The notes under the pieces are model-generated. The model was not told the DNA's origin and searched no databases. It was given only the letters and a program-made list of their open reading frames with translations. A DNA stretch of 64,000 bases from Silvimonas soli (GTDB lineage: Bacteria > Pseudomonadota > Gammaproteobacteria > Burkholderiales > Chitinibacteraceae): NCBI RefSeq assembly GCF_030035605.1, contig NZ_CP106736.1:372001-436000 (forward strand), in the 5' to 3' direction. Below are positions 49,998 to 59,197 of this stretch, one piece after another. A program made the translations under genes and the position numbers. The number at the start of each line of letters is the position of its first letter. The first letter of the stretch is position 1.

Positions 49998-50384
49998 ATG
50001 GAACAAACTGTTGAACGGGTGACCGCCACGCCCGCCGCGCTCGTGCTTATCGCCCAGCTAAAGCAGCAGCACGGTGACTTGCTGTTTCACCAATCCGGTG
50101 GCTGCTGCGATGGCAGCGCGCCGATGTGTTTTCCGCGAGAGGAATTCATGGTGGGCTCATCAGATGTGCTGCTGGGGGAGATTGGCGGCGTGCCGTTCTA
50201 TATGAGCAGCTCACAGTATGAATATTGGGAGCACACACAGCTGATCATTGATGCCATTCCCGGCAATGGCGGGATGTTTTCGCTGGAGCGACCAAGCGGA
50301 CTGCGCTTTCTGACGCGTTCGCGTTTGTACGCGGATAATGAATCGGCGTGGCTGGCCGATCACCCGGCTAAAACTGCCGCCTGA
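49998..50384 (+). CDS. DUF779-family protein
   Basis: 128 residues from the ATG at 49998 (AAAGGA upstream). Motifs: ALVLIAQLKQQHGDLLFHQS, GGCCDGSAPMC with three Cys, and YMSSSQYEYWEHTQLIIDAI. The family is regularly encoded with acetaldehyde dehydrogenases and may assist the enzyme or bind metal through the Cys residues; the role is unproven. It ends one base from the convergent tilS stop. Confidence 0.85.
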   Translation: MEQTVERVTATPAALVLIAQLKQQHGDLLFHQSGGCCDGSAPMCFPREEFMVGSSDVLLGEIGGVPFYMSSSQYEYWEHTQLIIDAIPGNGGMFSLERPSGLRFLTRSRLYADNESAWLADHPAKTAA

Positions 50385-50385
50385 T

Positions 50386-51747
50386 TCAGACTTGCGTACC
50401 GGAACCGCTTTGCCATAGCGGCAGCCAACCAGTTTCACCTTCGGTTTGCTTGAAGGTGGAGTCTACTCCGACGCCAGGCCAGGCAACGAGTTGGTCCTTC
50501 AGATAAACCAGCGGCGTAGCGGCACGTTGCCACGGCGGAATACCCAGACTTTGCGCCAGTGCCTTAAGTTGCTGCGCCGGCCCATCAGCGCGCAAACGGA
50601 TCGTTACCGCACCGCGCCAGGGTCGCAATTCAAATCCTGCGCGTAAATGCCCCTCGCCAATGCCGTTTTCTGCGACTGACTGCCAATGCAGCTCGCCGGC
50701 CCAACCTGCTGGCTGCACGGTGGCACCGTTTTCCCAAGCCAGTTGTTGCACTTCACCCGGCTCAATTTGCGCGGCGGTAATAAACAGCCGATTGCGATAG
50801 CGCCGCACGGCTTGTTTACGCCATACCAACGCGGGCTGGCTATCGGCAGATGCATCGCAACCGGTCCGCCAAAGTTCGTCAAAGGCGCGGGTATCCAGCA
50901 CCAGATCATGACTTCCCAGCCAATGCCGCAGGGCGTGCTTGAGGCGCAATGGCGATAACGGCGTATCCAGTGCAAAAGCATCGCCTTGCACGCACAGCGG
51001 CAAATCGTTGGCGGCGACTTCATCAAGCAATGCCTGCGCTTCAGCTATATGCCGGGCACTGCGGTAAATGCTTTGCGCCATGGCCGGAAAGGCTTCTTGC
51101 GCGGGCGGGATGACCTTGTGCCGCAAGAAATTGCGGTCGAAATCGGTCTGCTGATTGCTTTCGTCTTCCACCCAAGTCAGCTCATGCTGGCGAGCGTAGT
51201 CCAGCAACTGCGCGCGAGGGACGTCCAGCAAGGGCCGCAGCAAAGTGCTGTTCTGGCCAAATGGCCTTGCTAGCGGCATGGCGGCCAAACCGGCCAAACC
51301 GCTGCCGCGCAACAGGTTTAACAGCACGGTTTCTGCTTGATCACCCAGATGATGCGCCGTGAGAAACACAGACGCGGGCTCTTGCGCAAAAGCGGCGTAG
51401 CGAGCATTACGGGCAGCGGCTTCTACGCCGTGGCTGCGCCGTTGCGTCAGCGTGACATGCTCAACCCGACAAGGCACTGCCAGCGATTGCGCAAATTCCA
51501 CGGCAAATTGCGCCCACGCATCTGCGTTGGGCGACAAGCCATGATGCACGTGCACCGCGGACAGACTGAAATCAACCGAGGTGCGGCATTGAGCCGCCAG
51601 ATGCAGCAACACCACCGAATCGAGCCCGCCAGAAAGGCCGACACAAATGGTGGTGGGTTGTGCAGAGGAACAATACGGCGCCAGCCGGGCGGACACCCGG
51701 CTGATCAGCGCCGCATCAGGAGAGGTCAATTTCCTTGTACTTGCCAT
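50386..51747 (-). CDS. tilS: tRNA(Ile)-lysidine synthetase
   Basis: 453 residues. It modifies C34 of tRNA-Ile(CAU) to lysidine so that AUA is read as Ile. The PP-loop SGGLDS is at 39-44; HHLGDQAETVLLNLLRGSGL follows. The middle domain (about 225-320) and the C-terminal tRNA-binding domain (about 360-453) are complete. Its ATG at 51747 overlaps the accA 3' end by 32 bases, so the two are coupled. Confidence 0.95.
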   Translation of the reverse strand: MASTRKLTSPDAALISRVSARLAPYCSSAQPTTICVGLSGGLDSVVLLHLAAQCRTSVDFSLSAVHVHHGLSPNADAWAQFAVEFAQSLAVPCRVEHVTLTQRRSHGVEAAARNARYAAFAQEPASVFLTAHHLGDQAETVLLNLLRGSGLAGLAAMPLARPFGQNSTLLRPLLDVPRAQLLDYARQHELTWVEDESNQQTDFDRNFLRHKVIPPAQEAFPAMAQSIYRSARHIAEAQALLDEVAANDLPLCVQGDAFALDTPLSPLRLKHALRHWLGSHDLVLDTRAFDELWRTGCDASADSQPALVWRKQAVRRYRNRLFITAAQIEPGEVQQLAWENGATVQPAGWAGELHWQSVAENGIGEGHLRAGFELRPWRGAVTIRLRADGPAQQLKALAQSLGIPPWQRAATPLVYLKDQLVAWPGVGVDSTFKQTEGETGWLPLWQSGSGTQV

Positions 51748-52684
51748 AAGCCATCAACCGTTCGAACCGGGTTGCCAGAAGTTCGTCAGTTGATTTGTCT
51801 TGCAGCGCCTTGAGTGCGTCGGACAGCGTTTTTTTCATCGTCACCATCATTTGCTGATAGTTGCGATGCGCGCCACCAACTGGCTCGGTGATGATTTTGT
51901 CGATCAAACCTAGCGTTTTCAGGCGAGCGGAGGTAATGCCCATGGCTTCGGCTGCATCAGCCGCCTTTTCAGCGGTCTTCCACAGAATGGAGGCGCAGCC
52001 TTCTGGCGAGATCACCGAGTACGTGGAGTACTGCAGCATCATGACCGTATCAGCAACCGCAATCGCCAACGCGCCGCCCGAGCCACCCTCACCGATCACC
52101 GTGCAGATAATCGGCACGCGCAGTTTGGTCATCTCGAACAGATTGCGGCCAATGGCCTCGGACTGGCCGCGTTCTTCTGCGCCAATGCCCGGATACGCAC
52201 CCGGCGTATCCACAAACGTCATGATCGGCAGGTTGAATTTTTCAGCCAGCTTCATCAGGCGCAAAGCCTTGCGGTAGCCTTCCGGACGCGGCATGCCAAA
52301 GTTGCGGTATTGCCGGTCTTTGGTATCACGGCCTTTCTGATGGCCAATGACCACGACGCTTTGACCGTTAAAACGGCCTACGCCGCCAACAATGGCTGCA
52401 TCGTCTGCATAGTGGCGATCACCGTGCAGTTCTTCAAAATCAGTAAATAGCGCCTTGACGTAATCAAGGGTGTACGGACGTTGCGGGTGGCGTGCCACCT
52501 GCCCGATCTGTGCCGAGGTGATCTTGCTATAGATACTCTTGGTCAGTTCCTGGCTTTTCTTTTCCAGGTGGCCAATTTCCACGGAGATATCTACGGCCGA
52601 ATCATCCTGCACAAAACGCAGTTCCTCGATTTTGTTTTCGAGTTCGGCGATCGGTTGTTCAAAATCCAGAAAAGTGGTCTTCAT
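51716..52684 (-). CDS. accA: acetyl-CoA carboxylase carboxyltransferase, alpha subunit
   Basis: 322 residues. With AccD it transfers the carboxyl group to acetyl-CoA, making malonyl-CoA for fatty acid synthesis. The N-terminal helix (TTFLDFEQPIAELENKIEEL) and the crotonase-fold motifs FVDTPGAYPGIGAEERGQSE, GEGGSGGALAIAVAD and SPEGCASILWK are all present. Length equals E. coli AccA. Followed by tilS. Confidence 0.97.
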   Translation of the reverse strand: MKTTFLDFEQPIAELENKIEELRFVQDDSAVDISVEIGHLEKKSQELTKSIYSKITSAQIGQVARHPQRPYTLDYVKALFTDFEELHGDRHYADDAAIVGGVGRFNGQSVVVIGHQKGRDTKDRQYRNFGMPRPEGYRKALRLMKLAEKFNLPIMTFVDTPGAYPGIGAEERGQSEAIGRNLFEMTKLRVPIICTVIGEGGSGGALAIAVADTVMMLQYSTYSVISPEGCASILWKTAEKAADAAEAMGITSARLKTLGLIDKIITEPVGGAHRNYQQMMVTMKKTLSDALKALQDKSTDELLATRFERLMAYGKYKEIDLS

Positions 52685-53189
52685 GCTGTTTTTGTTTCCC
52701 TGAGAAGCCGCCAGGGCTTGGGTATTGCGTCAGATTGCGTTGTGTTCCACCGTATTTTCGGCCTGCGCAGCGGCGTCAGCGACCTGTTTCGTATGGGGTG
52801 GAACCCAAAAATCACGCAACTATACAGCAACGTTCTGCCTCCCCCAAGCATGGCACGACGGAACAGCAACCGGCCTGGTGACCCGTAAATCCGTGATCAG
52901 GCTACAAGCCTTAATCTGTAAGGTATTGGCTCTGATGCGACTAACCCGGTCTGCAGTTTGTATCAAAGCACTGATGACCTTTTGTCGGTTCGTTGCGACA
53001 CGTGAGCCATTCTTCACCAGTGCAATGACGTGCTTGTTTATCATCAGTTGCGATCGTTTGCGCACGTCGCCCTGCCCGGTTGTGGCTGGCAATGAAAATC
53101 AATCCTAAAGTTCCTACGCGCACAGCCGATAATTGGCATAATAAACGTTAATGCGCAGCCCGCCGTGCCGGTGGGCGGGAAAGGTAAAC
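52685..53189. other. intergenic region between accA and flgM
   Basis: 505 bases with no supported gene; short frames of 60-127 codons overlap on both strands and show no domain. The accA promoter must lie at the left end, and a sigma-28 promoter lies at the right end. Confidence 0.55.
53106..53132 (+). promoter_or_regulatory. sigma-28 (FliA) promoter of flgM
   Basis: TAAA (53106-53109), 15-base spacer, GCCGATAA (53125-53132): an exact match to the consensus TAAA-N15-GCCGATAA. FlgM starts 58 bases downstream. Confidence 0.88.
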
Positions 53190-53498
53190 ATGAAAATAGA
53201 CCAATCTAGCAAGGTTTCACTGCAATCGCCCGCACGTACCGACGCGAGTCGGACGCCTGCACCCGCGACCCAGTCAGCCTCGGCACAAGCGACCAGTACC
53301 GCTCAGGAAAACGTAACCCTGAATCCGGCTGCGGCGCAATTGGGGCAAGCAGATCAAACCGGCGGCGATAACAGCGTGTTCGATAGCGAACGCGTGGCTT
53401 CTTTGCGCCAAGCGATCAGCGAAGGTCGCTTTACCGTGAGCAGCGACCGGATTGCCGACAAGCTGATCTCCAGCGTACAAGATTTGCTGCAGCAATAA
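53190..53498 (+). CDS. flgM: anti-sigma-28 factor FlgM
   Basis: 102 residues from the ATG at 53190 (AAGG upstream). FlgM holds FliA until the hook is finished and is then exported. The N-terminal part is Ser/Thr/Ala/Gln-rich and disordered, and the C-terminal binding helices read ERVASLRQAISEGRFTVSSD and IADKLISSVQDLL. It is transcribed from its own sigma-28 promoter, giving the usual feedback loop. FlgN follows. Confidence 0.92.
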   Translation: MKIDQSSKVSLQSPARTDASRTPAPATQSASAQATSTAQENVTLNPAAAQLGQADQTGGDNSVFDSERVASLRQAISEGRFTVSSDRIADKLISSVQDLLQQ

Positions 53499-53581
53499 AG
53501 CAATAACCGCCGCGTTGCCAACTGTGCCCGTTCACTGGTGGCACAGAGCCCTCTTCACCCTTCTTTGTAGCGACTGCCTCT

Positions 53582-54052
53582 GTGGTGCAACCTGAATCCG
53601 TACTTGAGCTGATTGAAAAAGCTTCGGCCGCACTGGCCGAGTTGCTGCAGTTGTTGCAGCAAGAACAGGATTGCCTGGTCAGCAACCGGATTGACGATCT
53701 GGCCACCTTGATCTCCGCCAAGCAGCAAAGTGCCGGCAAAACCGAACAAGCCACCGGTGCCGTCGAAGAATGGTTCAATGCCAATGGTATCGCCAGCCGG
53801 GAAGCCGATATCCGCCAGTGGCTGGCCGCGCACTTGCCGCAAGGCGCAGGTGCTTGGGAAACATTACGCGAACAAGCGCGTCAGGCTTCTGCCATCAACA
53901 AAAGCAACGGTCAGTTGATTGATACCCGTCGGCAATTGGTGGATGGTTTTGTTGCTGAACTGGCGCACGAGCGCGGCGAAGGCACCCAGTTGTATTCGGG
54001 CTCCGGCCAGCTTACCGGGCGGACCGGGCCATTTACCCGCGGCAAGGCTTGA
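53582..54052 (+). CDS. flgN: flagellar export chaperone FlgN
   Basis: 156 residues with a GTG start (53582 or the adjacent GTG at 53585). FlgN chaperones the hook-filament junction proteins FlgK and FlgL. The helical pattern LIEKASAALAELLQLLQQEQ, LISAKQQSAGKTEQATGAVE and a C-terminal coiled region match the family. No ribosome binding site is visible, so it may rely on coupling to flgM. Terminator follows at 54092-54123. Confidence 0.85.
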   Translation: MVQPESVLELIEKASAALAELLQLLQQEQDCLVSNRIDDLATLISAKQQSAGKTEQATGAVEEWFNANGIASREADIRQWLAAHLPQGAGAWETLREQARQASAINKSNGQLIDTRRQLVDGFVAELAHERGEGTQLYSGSGQLTGRTGPFTRGKA

Positions 54053-54091
54053 TTTAGCGGCTGGTTCGAGCCGAAACCAGGAACAAACAAT

Positions 54092-54123
54092 AAAGGGCAC
54101 CCCATCTGGCGTGCCCTTTTTGC
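54092..54123. terminator. terminator after flgN
   Basis: Arms AAAGGGCAC (54092-54100) and GTGCCCTTTT (54111-54120), ten-base loop, T run to 54121. It also faces the convergent NlpC/P60 gene. Confidence 0.85.
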
Positions 54124-54164
54124 TATGCGCGAGAAAGCAGCGCCAGATCCACCGCTAGCAGATA

Positions 54165-54698
54165 TCAGTTGGTGGCAATCAGCGAGCGCCCGCCCTCAAA
54201 CCGCGCTGCAAACCATGGCGAGCTCAGCGATTCAACCTTGATATGCCCTTTGCTGGATGGCGCGTGCACAAATTTGCCATCGCCAATATAAACACCGACA
54301 TGTGAATACGGCTTGCCCAGCGTATTGAAGAACACCAGATCGCCCGCTTGCAGAGCCTGGCGATCCACCGGCCGAGACAGCCTCGCCATTTCGGCTGCGT
54401 TATGCGGCAAAGTGACGCCGAGCGCATTTTTGTAAATGAAATACACCAGGCCACTGCAATCAAGACCGGCTTCCGGATTAGCACCACCAAATTGATAGTT
54501 CACATCGAGCAAACTCAGGGCGTAGAGCACCACTTCCTGGCGGTTTTCTGAGGCGACTTGAATGGTACTGACCGAGCGGTCAATCGGGCGGCTGGCGGTG
54601 GGGGGCGGAGCCGAAGTGCGCGGGGCAGAGCCACACCCGGCCAAGGTGAGTAGCGCCATCAGCAGCAATGGGCGCAGCGACCTGTAATCTTGGGTCAT
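54165..54698 (-). CDS. NlpC/P60-family lipoprotein endopeptidase
   Basis: 177 residues from the ATG at 54698. The lipoprotein signal ends in LAGCG; the mature part has a Ser/Pro/Ala linker and then the NlpC/P60 domain. The catalytic Cys is in AGLDCSGLVYFIYK, His in SHVGVYIGDGKFVHAP and a further polar residue follows. It cleaves peptidoglycan stem peptides (gamma-D-Glu-DAP), as in Spr/MepS. It probably anchors in the outer membrane. Stands alone. Confidence 0.9.
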   Translation of the reverse strand: MTQDYRSLRPLLLMALLTLAGCGSAPRTSAPPPTASRPIDRSVSTIQVASENRQEVVLYALSLLDVNYQFGGANPEAGLDCSGLVYFIYKNALGVTLPHNAAEMARLSRPVDRQALQAGDLVFFNTLGKPYSHVGVYIGDGKFVHAPSSKGHIKVESLSSPWFAARFEGGRSLIATN

Positions 54699-54917
54699 GA
54701 CACACCCTGAAAATATTGATCGGCACATTGTATCCCGCCTGGCCGCAAAAACCAGGACCTATGCCGGATTCGCAACAGCTGCCCGATATTTCATTGCACC
54801 GGAAACTGTATTCTTTCAAATCAGTTTTTTGTCATTTGCGCTCAATGTTCTAATTTAAAAACAAGCAGTCCAGAAAGTTTGTTGGTACCCCGCCCGTAAC
54901 CTTGAACTGAGGTGAAC

Positions 54918-56111
54918 ATGCCCTGGAACAATCTTTTTGATGAATTTCTTGAACGTATGCGTAGTCATGGCATTCCTTTGCGCTTGCAGCTCTGGAACGG
55001 TAAACACTTTGATCTGCACCCGGAGCCCAAGGTAACCATCATCGCCAATACCGCAGGCAGTTTGCGACACGTGTTGCATCCTACGCTGGACAGCCTGGGG
55101 CAGGCCTATGTGGAAGGTGATATTGACCTGCAAGGGCACGTGCTGGATGTGGTGGATATTGCAACGCAGCTGGCTGCGGCCGAAGGCCCGGCCTCACGCA
55201 GCGCGTCTCGACGTGGCCGTCACTCCAAGGATTCCGACAAAGATGCCATCAGCTATCACTACGATGTTTCAAACGAGTTTTATAGCGCCTTTCTGGATAA
55301 ACAAATGGTGTATTCGTGCGGTTATTTCCGCTCGGAAACCGACACCCTGGATGCGGCGCAAGAACAGAAAATTGATCACATTCTCAGAAAACTCAATATC
55401 CAGCCCGGCCAGCGCCTGCTGGATATTGGTTGTGGCTGGGGTGCGCTGATTGTTCGGGCGGTGAGACATTACGGTGCTCGCGCCGTAGGCGTAACCCTCT
55501 CCAGCAATCAGTATGAGTACGCCAAAGAACGCATCGCACGTGAAGGGCTGAGTGATCGTTGCGAGGTGCGGCTACAGGATTACCGCGACGTGACCGGTCA
55601 GTTTGACCGGATCAGCAGCGTCGGCATGTTTGAACATGTTGGCTTGCGTAATCTGGAAGGGTATTTCCGGCAGATCCACAAATTGCTGGTCGATGGCGGC
55701 GTGGTCATGAACCACGGCATCACCAGCACGGATACCAACTCGTTCAACTCCCCTTTTGGCGGCGGCGACTTTATTGACCGCTATGTCTTTCCCGATGGCG
55801 AACTCCCCCACATCAGTCTGGCCTTGCGTGAAATGAGTATCGCTGGCTTGGAGGTTGTAGACGTGGAAAACCTGCGTCGCCATTACGCATTGACCCTGCG
55901 GCATTGGGCAGAGCGCTTTGAAGAGGCGGGAGAGAAAGTCCGGATCATGGCTGGTGAACAAAAATACCGGATCTGGCGCGTGTATCTGGCCGGGTGTGCA
56001 TACGGCTTTACCCACGACTGGATTTCGCTCAACCAGATTCTGGCGGTGAAAGCAGGCGGACCGGGCCTCAATACTTTGCCCTTCACGCGAGAATATATGT
56101 ACCAACCATGA
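54918..56111 (+). CDS. cfa: cyclopropane-fatty-acyl-phospholipid synthase
   Basis: 397 residues from the ATG at 54918 (GAGGTG upstream; an upstream in-frame GTG is less likely). It adds a methylene from SAM across double bonds of membrane lipids, usually in stationary phase or acid stress. SAM-binding motif LLDIGCGWGALIVRAVRHYG; the substrate-loop motif YSCGYFRSETDTLDAAQEQK and the C-terminal WAERFEEAGEKVRIMAGEQK are conserved. Length is normal. Confidence 0.94.
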   Translation: MPWNNLFDEFLERMRSHGIPLRLQLWNGKHFDLHPEPKVTIIANTAGSLRHVLHPTLDSLGQAYVEGDIDLQGHVLDVVDIATQLAAAEGPASRSASRRGRHSKDSDKDAISYHYDVSNEFYSAFLDKQMVYSCGYFRSETDTLDAAQEQKIDHILRKLNIQPGQRLLDIGCGWGALIVRAVRHYGARAVGVTLSSNQYEYAKERIAREGLSDRCEVRLQDYRDVTGQFDRISSVGMFEHVGLRNLEGYFRQIHKLLVDGGVVMNHGITSTDTNSFNSPFGGGDFIDRYVFPDGELPHISLALREMSIAGLEVVDVENLRRHYALTLRHWAERFEEAGEKVRIMAGEQKYRIWRVYLAGCAYGFTHDWISLNQILAVKAGGPGLNTLPFTREYMYQP

Positions 56112-56155
56112 CCAGCCAGATAACCACACAGCCTGCTTGAAACGGGCAAAAAAAA

Positions 56156-56183
56156 TGGGGGCGAATCCGCAAGAATCGCCCCC
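56156..56183 (+). terminator. hairpin downstream of cfa, possible terminator
   Basis: Arms GGGGGCGA and TCGCCCCC enclose an 11-base loop just after cfa. No T-run follows, so intrinsic termination is uncertain. Confidence 0.5.
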
Positions 56184-56302
56184 GAGCTTTATCAGGGAGA
56201 GTCACAACTTCATACAGGTACTTGGTTACTGCAGTTAAAACAGTTATTTGCGAGGTCTGCCGACACTTGCAAACACTTTAAAACGGGCTAAAAACCAGCT
56301 AC

Positions 56303-57787
56303 TTAGCCCAGATTAATCGGTACAAAAATCTTGGCGTCACCGCGCTGGACCAGCAGCGCCACATGATCCCCCGCCTTGGCCACCAAGACTTTCAATTGCT
56401 CGGCACTGGTCACATTGGTGCCATTGATTGCCAGCAAGACATCACCAGGTTCAATGCCAGCGCGAGCGGCCGGGCCGCCAGCTTGTTCCACCACCAGACC
56501 GCCAGCAATCCCGGATTCCTGTTTTTCATCCGGCGACAGGGGTCGCACGGCCAAGCCCAGGCGCCCGTGATCCTGAGTAGGGTTAGCGGCAGCAACCTTG
56601 CTGTCTTTAGCCTCGCCAATTTTGGCGTCGACATCAACTGTCTTGCCATTACGCCAGACCTGCAAACGCGCGTCGGCGCCGGGTGCGAGGCTGGCAACGG
56701 CTGGCGGCAATTCGCTGGAGCTTTCCACCGTTTTGCCGTTGAGTTTGAGCACGATATCGCCCGCTTTCAGGCCAGCCTTGGCGCCCGGACTATCCGGCTC
56801 AACACCACTGACCAACGCACCAGTCGGTGTCTTCAGACCAAACGACTGGGCCAAAGCCTGATTCACATCCTGAATGGTGATACCCAGACGACCACGCGTG
56901 ACCTTGCCGTGCGCCACAATCTGCTGCGAAACATTGCGGGCAATATCAATCGGGATGGAGAACGACAGGCCCTGAAAACCGCCGCTGCGCGAGTAAATTT
57001 GCGAATTGATACCGATGACTTCGCCATTCAAATTGAACAGCGGGCCGCCAGAGTTACCTGGATTGATCGGCGCATCGGTCTGGATAAACGGGGTATAGCC
57101 TTCATCCGGCAGCGAGCGGGACTTGGCGGAAATAATCCCGGCAGTCACCGAGTTCTCAAAGCCGAACGGCGAGCCAATCGCCAGCACCCAATCCCCCACG
57201 CGCGATGCCGCCGGGTCGCCCAGCTTCAGGGTTGGCAGGTTGTCCGCCTTGATCTTGAGTACGGCGACATCGGTCGCTTTATCCGCGCCCAGTACCTTGG
57301 CAGTGAACTCACGCTTGTCCGTCAGTTTGACGGTGACTTCGCTGGCATCTGCTACCACGTGCGCGTTGGTCAAAATAAGGCCGTCCGGGCTGATAATGAA
57401 GCCGGAACCCAAGGCGTGCAGCGGCTGCCCTTGCCCACCTTCCCCATCTTGCGGTGGCTGAATGCCAAAGCGGCGGAAGAATTCGTAAAACGGATCGTCT
57501 GGATCAAGCCCCGGTGCACCCTGGCCTTGGCGTGTAGCAGTCTTGACCTGACCGGTTACGCTCACGTTCACCACTGCGGGGCCATAGCGGGCAACGATAT
57601 CGCTGAAATTAGGTAAAGCAGCCTGAGGTGAAGCCAGCCCGGCAACGGCTTGTGTCGTTGCGGGCGGGGTATTACCGGCAAATGCTTCAGGCAGCAAATG
57701 GCCGTTGATTTTGGCCACGGAGAATCCAAGCACCCCAGCCAGCCCGAGGGCGAGGGCCGTTGTCTTCCAGGTTCGTGTCGTCTTCAT
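56303..57787 (-). CDS. Do/DegP-family periplasmic serine protease
   Basis: 494 residues. A signal-type N-terminus (TTALALGLAGVLGFSVAKI) is followed by the chymotrypsin-like domain with His143 (LTNAHVVADA), Asp173 (KATDVAVLKI) and Ser246 (NPGNSGGPL). Two PDZ domains span about 280-380 and 400-490. It degrades or refolds misfolded envelope proteins (DegP/MucD). It is encoded after a response regulator and a histidine kinase in one direction, 90 bases after the kinase stop, so the envelope-stress system likely controls it. Confidence 0.93.
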   Translation of the reverse strand: MKTTRTWKTTALALGLAGVLGFSVAKINGHLLPEAFAGNTPPATTQAVAGLASPQAALPNFSDIVARYGPAVVNVSVTGQVKTATRQGQGAPGLDPDDPFYEFFRRFGIQPPQDGEGGQGQPLHALGSGFIISPDGLILTNAHVVADASEVTVKLTDKREFTAKVLGADKATDVAVLKIKADNLPTLKLGDPAASRVGDWVLAIGSPFGFENSVTAGIISAKSRSLPDEGYTPFIQTDAPINPGNSGGPLFNLNGEVIGINSQIYSRSGGFQGLSFSIPIDIARNVSQQIVAHGKVTRGRLGITIQDVNQALAQSFGLKTPTGALVSGVEPDSPGAKAGLKAGDIVLKLNGKTVESSSELPPAVASLAPGADARLQVWRNGKTVDVDAKIGEAKDSKVAAANPTQDHGRLGLAVRPLSPDEKQESGIAGGLVVEQAGGPAARAGIEPGDVLLAINGTNVTSAEQLKVLVAKAGDHVALLVQRGDAKIFVPINLG

Positions 57788-57877
57788 GGTTTGTTACTCC
57801 TTTGCAGTCATCTTGGTGGACCGTTGCAATGGAGATTAAACGCCTGACCTTAAACGGCACTTAAACAGAACGACGAG

Positions 57878-59197
57878 CTAAACAGCTTTGGCTGCGTTTG
57901 TGAAAATCACCTCAACTGCCAGCCCACCCAAGGCCGAGTCGCCCAGACTGACCTTGGCAGACTGGCGAGCTGCCACGGCTTTTACAATGGCCAGCCCCAA
58001 GCCACTGCCCGCTGCCGAAGTCCCTGGCCGCCGGTAAAACCGGTCAAACACGCGCTCGCGCTCGTCCACCGGAATGCCCGGTCCGCTATCGCTGACCCGA
58101 AAAAACGGCTGGCCCTGCTCGTTCAGTCCGGTTGCCACATCAACTTGACCGCCCTGCGGCGTATAGCGGATGGCATTGCCGATCAGATTGGCAAACAGAA
58201 TTCGCACTGATTCCCGATCACCCACGATTTGTGGCTGTGCCGTGCCAGGAGCCAGCCCGATATCCAGATTATTGGCTTCGGCCAGCGTCAGGTGATCTGC
58301 CAGCACCTCGCCGGCCACCTCTGTCAAATCGATCGTCACCGACGTTTGCGAAGGATTGTCCGGCTCAGCCCGGGCCAGCGTCAGTAGTTGCTGCAATACA
58401 TGCACTGCTCGGTCCAGCCCCGATTGCAGCGCATTGAGCGCCACTGTGCGTTCCGCCGCGTTGTCCGCCCGCTCCAGCAACTGTAACTGCAGTTGCAAGG
58501 CGGTCAGCGGCGTGCGCAGTTCGTGCGCAGCGTCGGCGGTAAAGGTGCGTTGCGCGTTCATGGCCTGGTCGAGGCGCCCCATCAGCGTGTTGATGGCGTT
58601 GACCAGCACGCCCGCTTCAACCGGCACCTTGTTCACGGCAATGGGGTCCAGCGTGGCCGGCGTGCGCGCAGCAACCGCACCTGCCAGATCGTCCAGTGGC
58701 TTCAAGCCACGCCCCACCGCCAGCCAGCCGATCACCGCCAGCAAAGGCAGCATGGCCAGAAACGGCATCACCGTTCGCACCGCCGCCATCAATGCCAGTT
58801 GATTGCGGATGCGCAAAGGCTGGGCGACCTGGACGACTTCGCCAACCAAGGGGATAGAAAATGCCCGCCACGTCCCTTCTTTGGTTTCCACGGTAGAAAA
58901 ACCCAACTGGGCCTGATCTGGCAGAACGCGATGCGGATGCGACATATAGATCCGCATGCCGCGATCATTCCAGACCTGAATCACGAAATCAAAATCACCG
59001 CGCTCGTTGGAGGGGCGCGGTAAAGCACCGATGAAATTCTGATCACGCAGCGCTAACGCCATCTGGCGCAACTGGTAATCGAACAGCGCGTTGGCTTCTT
59101 CGCGGGCGCGATAAAAAGTAATGCCCGCGCCCAGCGCAATCGCACCACACAGCACGGCCAACAATGAGGCAACCAGTTGTTTACGAATGGAAATCAT
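57878..59197 (-). CDS. sensor histidine kinase, OmpR-partner class
   Basis: 439 residues from the ATG at 59197. Two membrane helices (about 9-28 and 141-162) enclose a periplasmic sensor of about 110 residues; a HAMP-like segment follows. The DHp helix contains AAHELRTPL with phospho-acceptor His225, and the CATPase domain shows NLIGNAIRYTPQGGQVDV, DSGPGIPVDERERVFDRFYR and GSGLGLAIVKAVA. It resembles QseC. The start overlaps the response regulator stop (ATGA). Confidence 0.92.
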   Translation of the reverse strand: MISIRKQLVASLLAVLCGAIALGAGITFYRAREEANALFDYQLRQMALALRDQNFIGALPRPSNERGDFDFVIQVWNDRGMRIYMSHPHRVLPDQAQLGFSTVETKEGTWRAFSIPLVGEVVQVAQPLRIRNQLALMAAVRTVMPFLAMLPLLAVIGWLAVGRGLKPLDDLAGAVAARTPATLDPIAVNKVPVEAGVLVNAINTLMGRLDQAMNAQRTFTADAAHELRTPLTALQLQLQLLERADNAAERTVALNALQSGLDRAVHVLQQLLTLARAEPDNPSQTSVTIDLTEVAGEVLADHLTLAEANNLDIGLAPGTAQPQIVGDRESVRILFANLIGNAIRYTPQGGQVDVATGLNEQGQPFFRVSDSGPGIPVDERERVFDRFYRRPGTSAAGSGLGLAIVKAVAARQSAKVSLGDSALGGLAVEVIFTNAAKAV

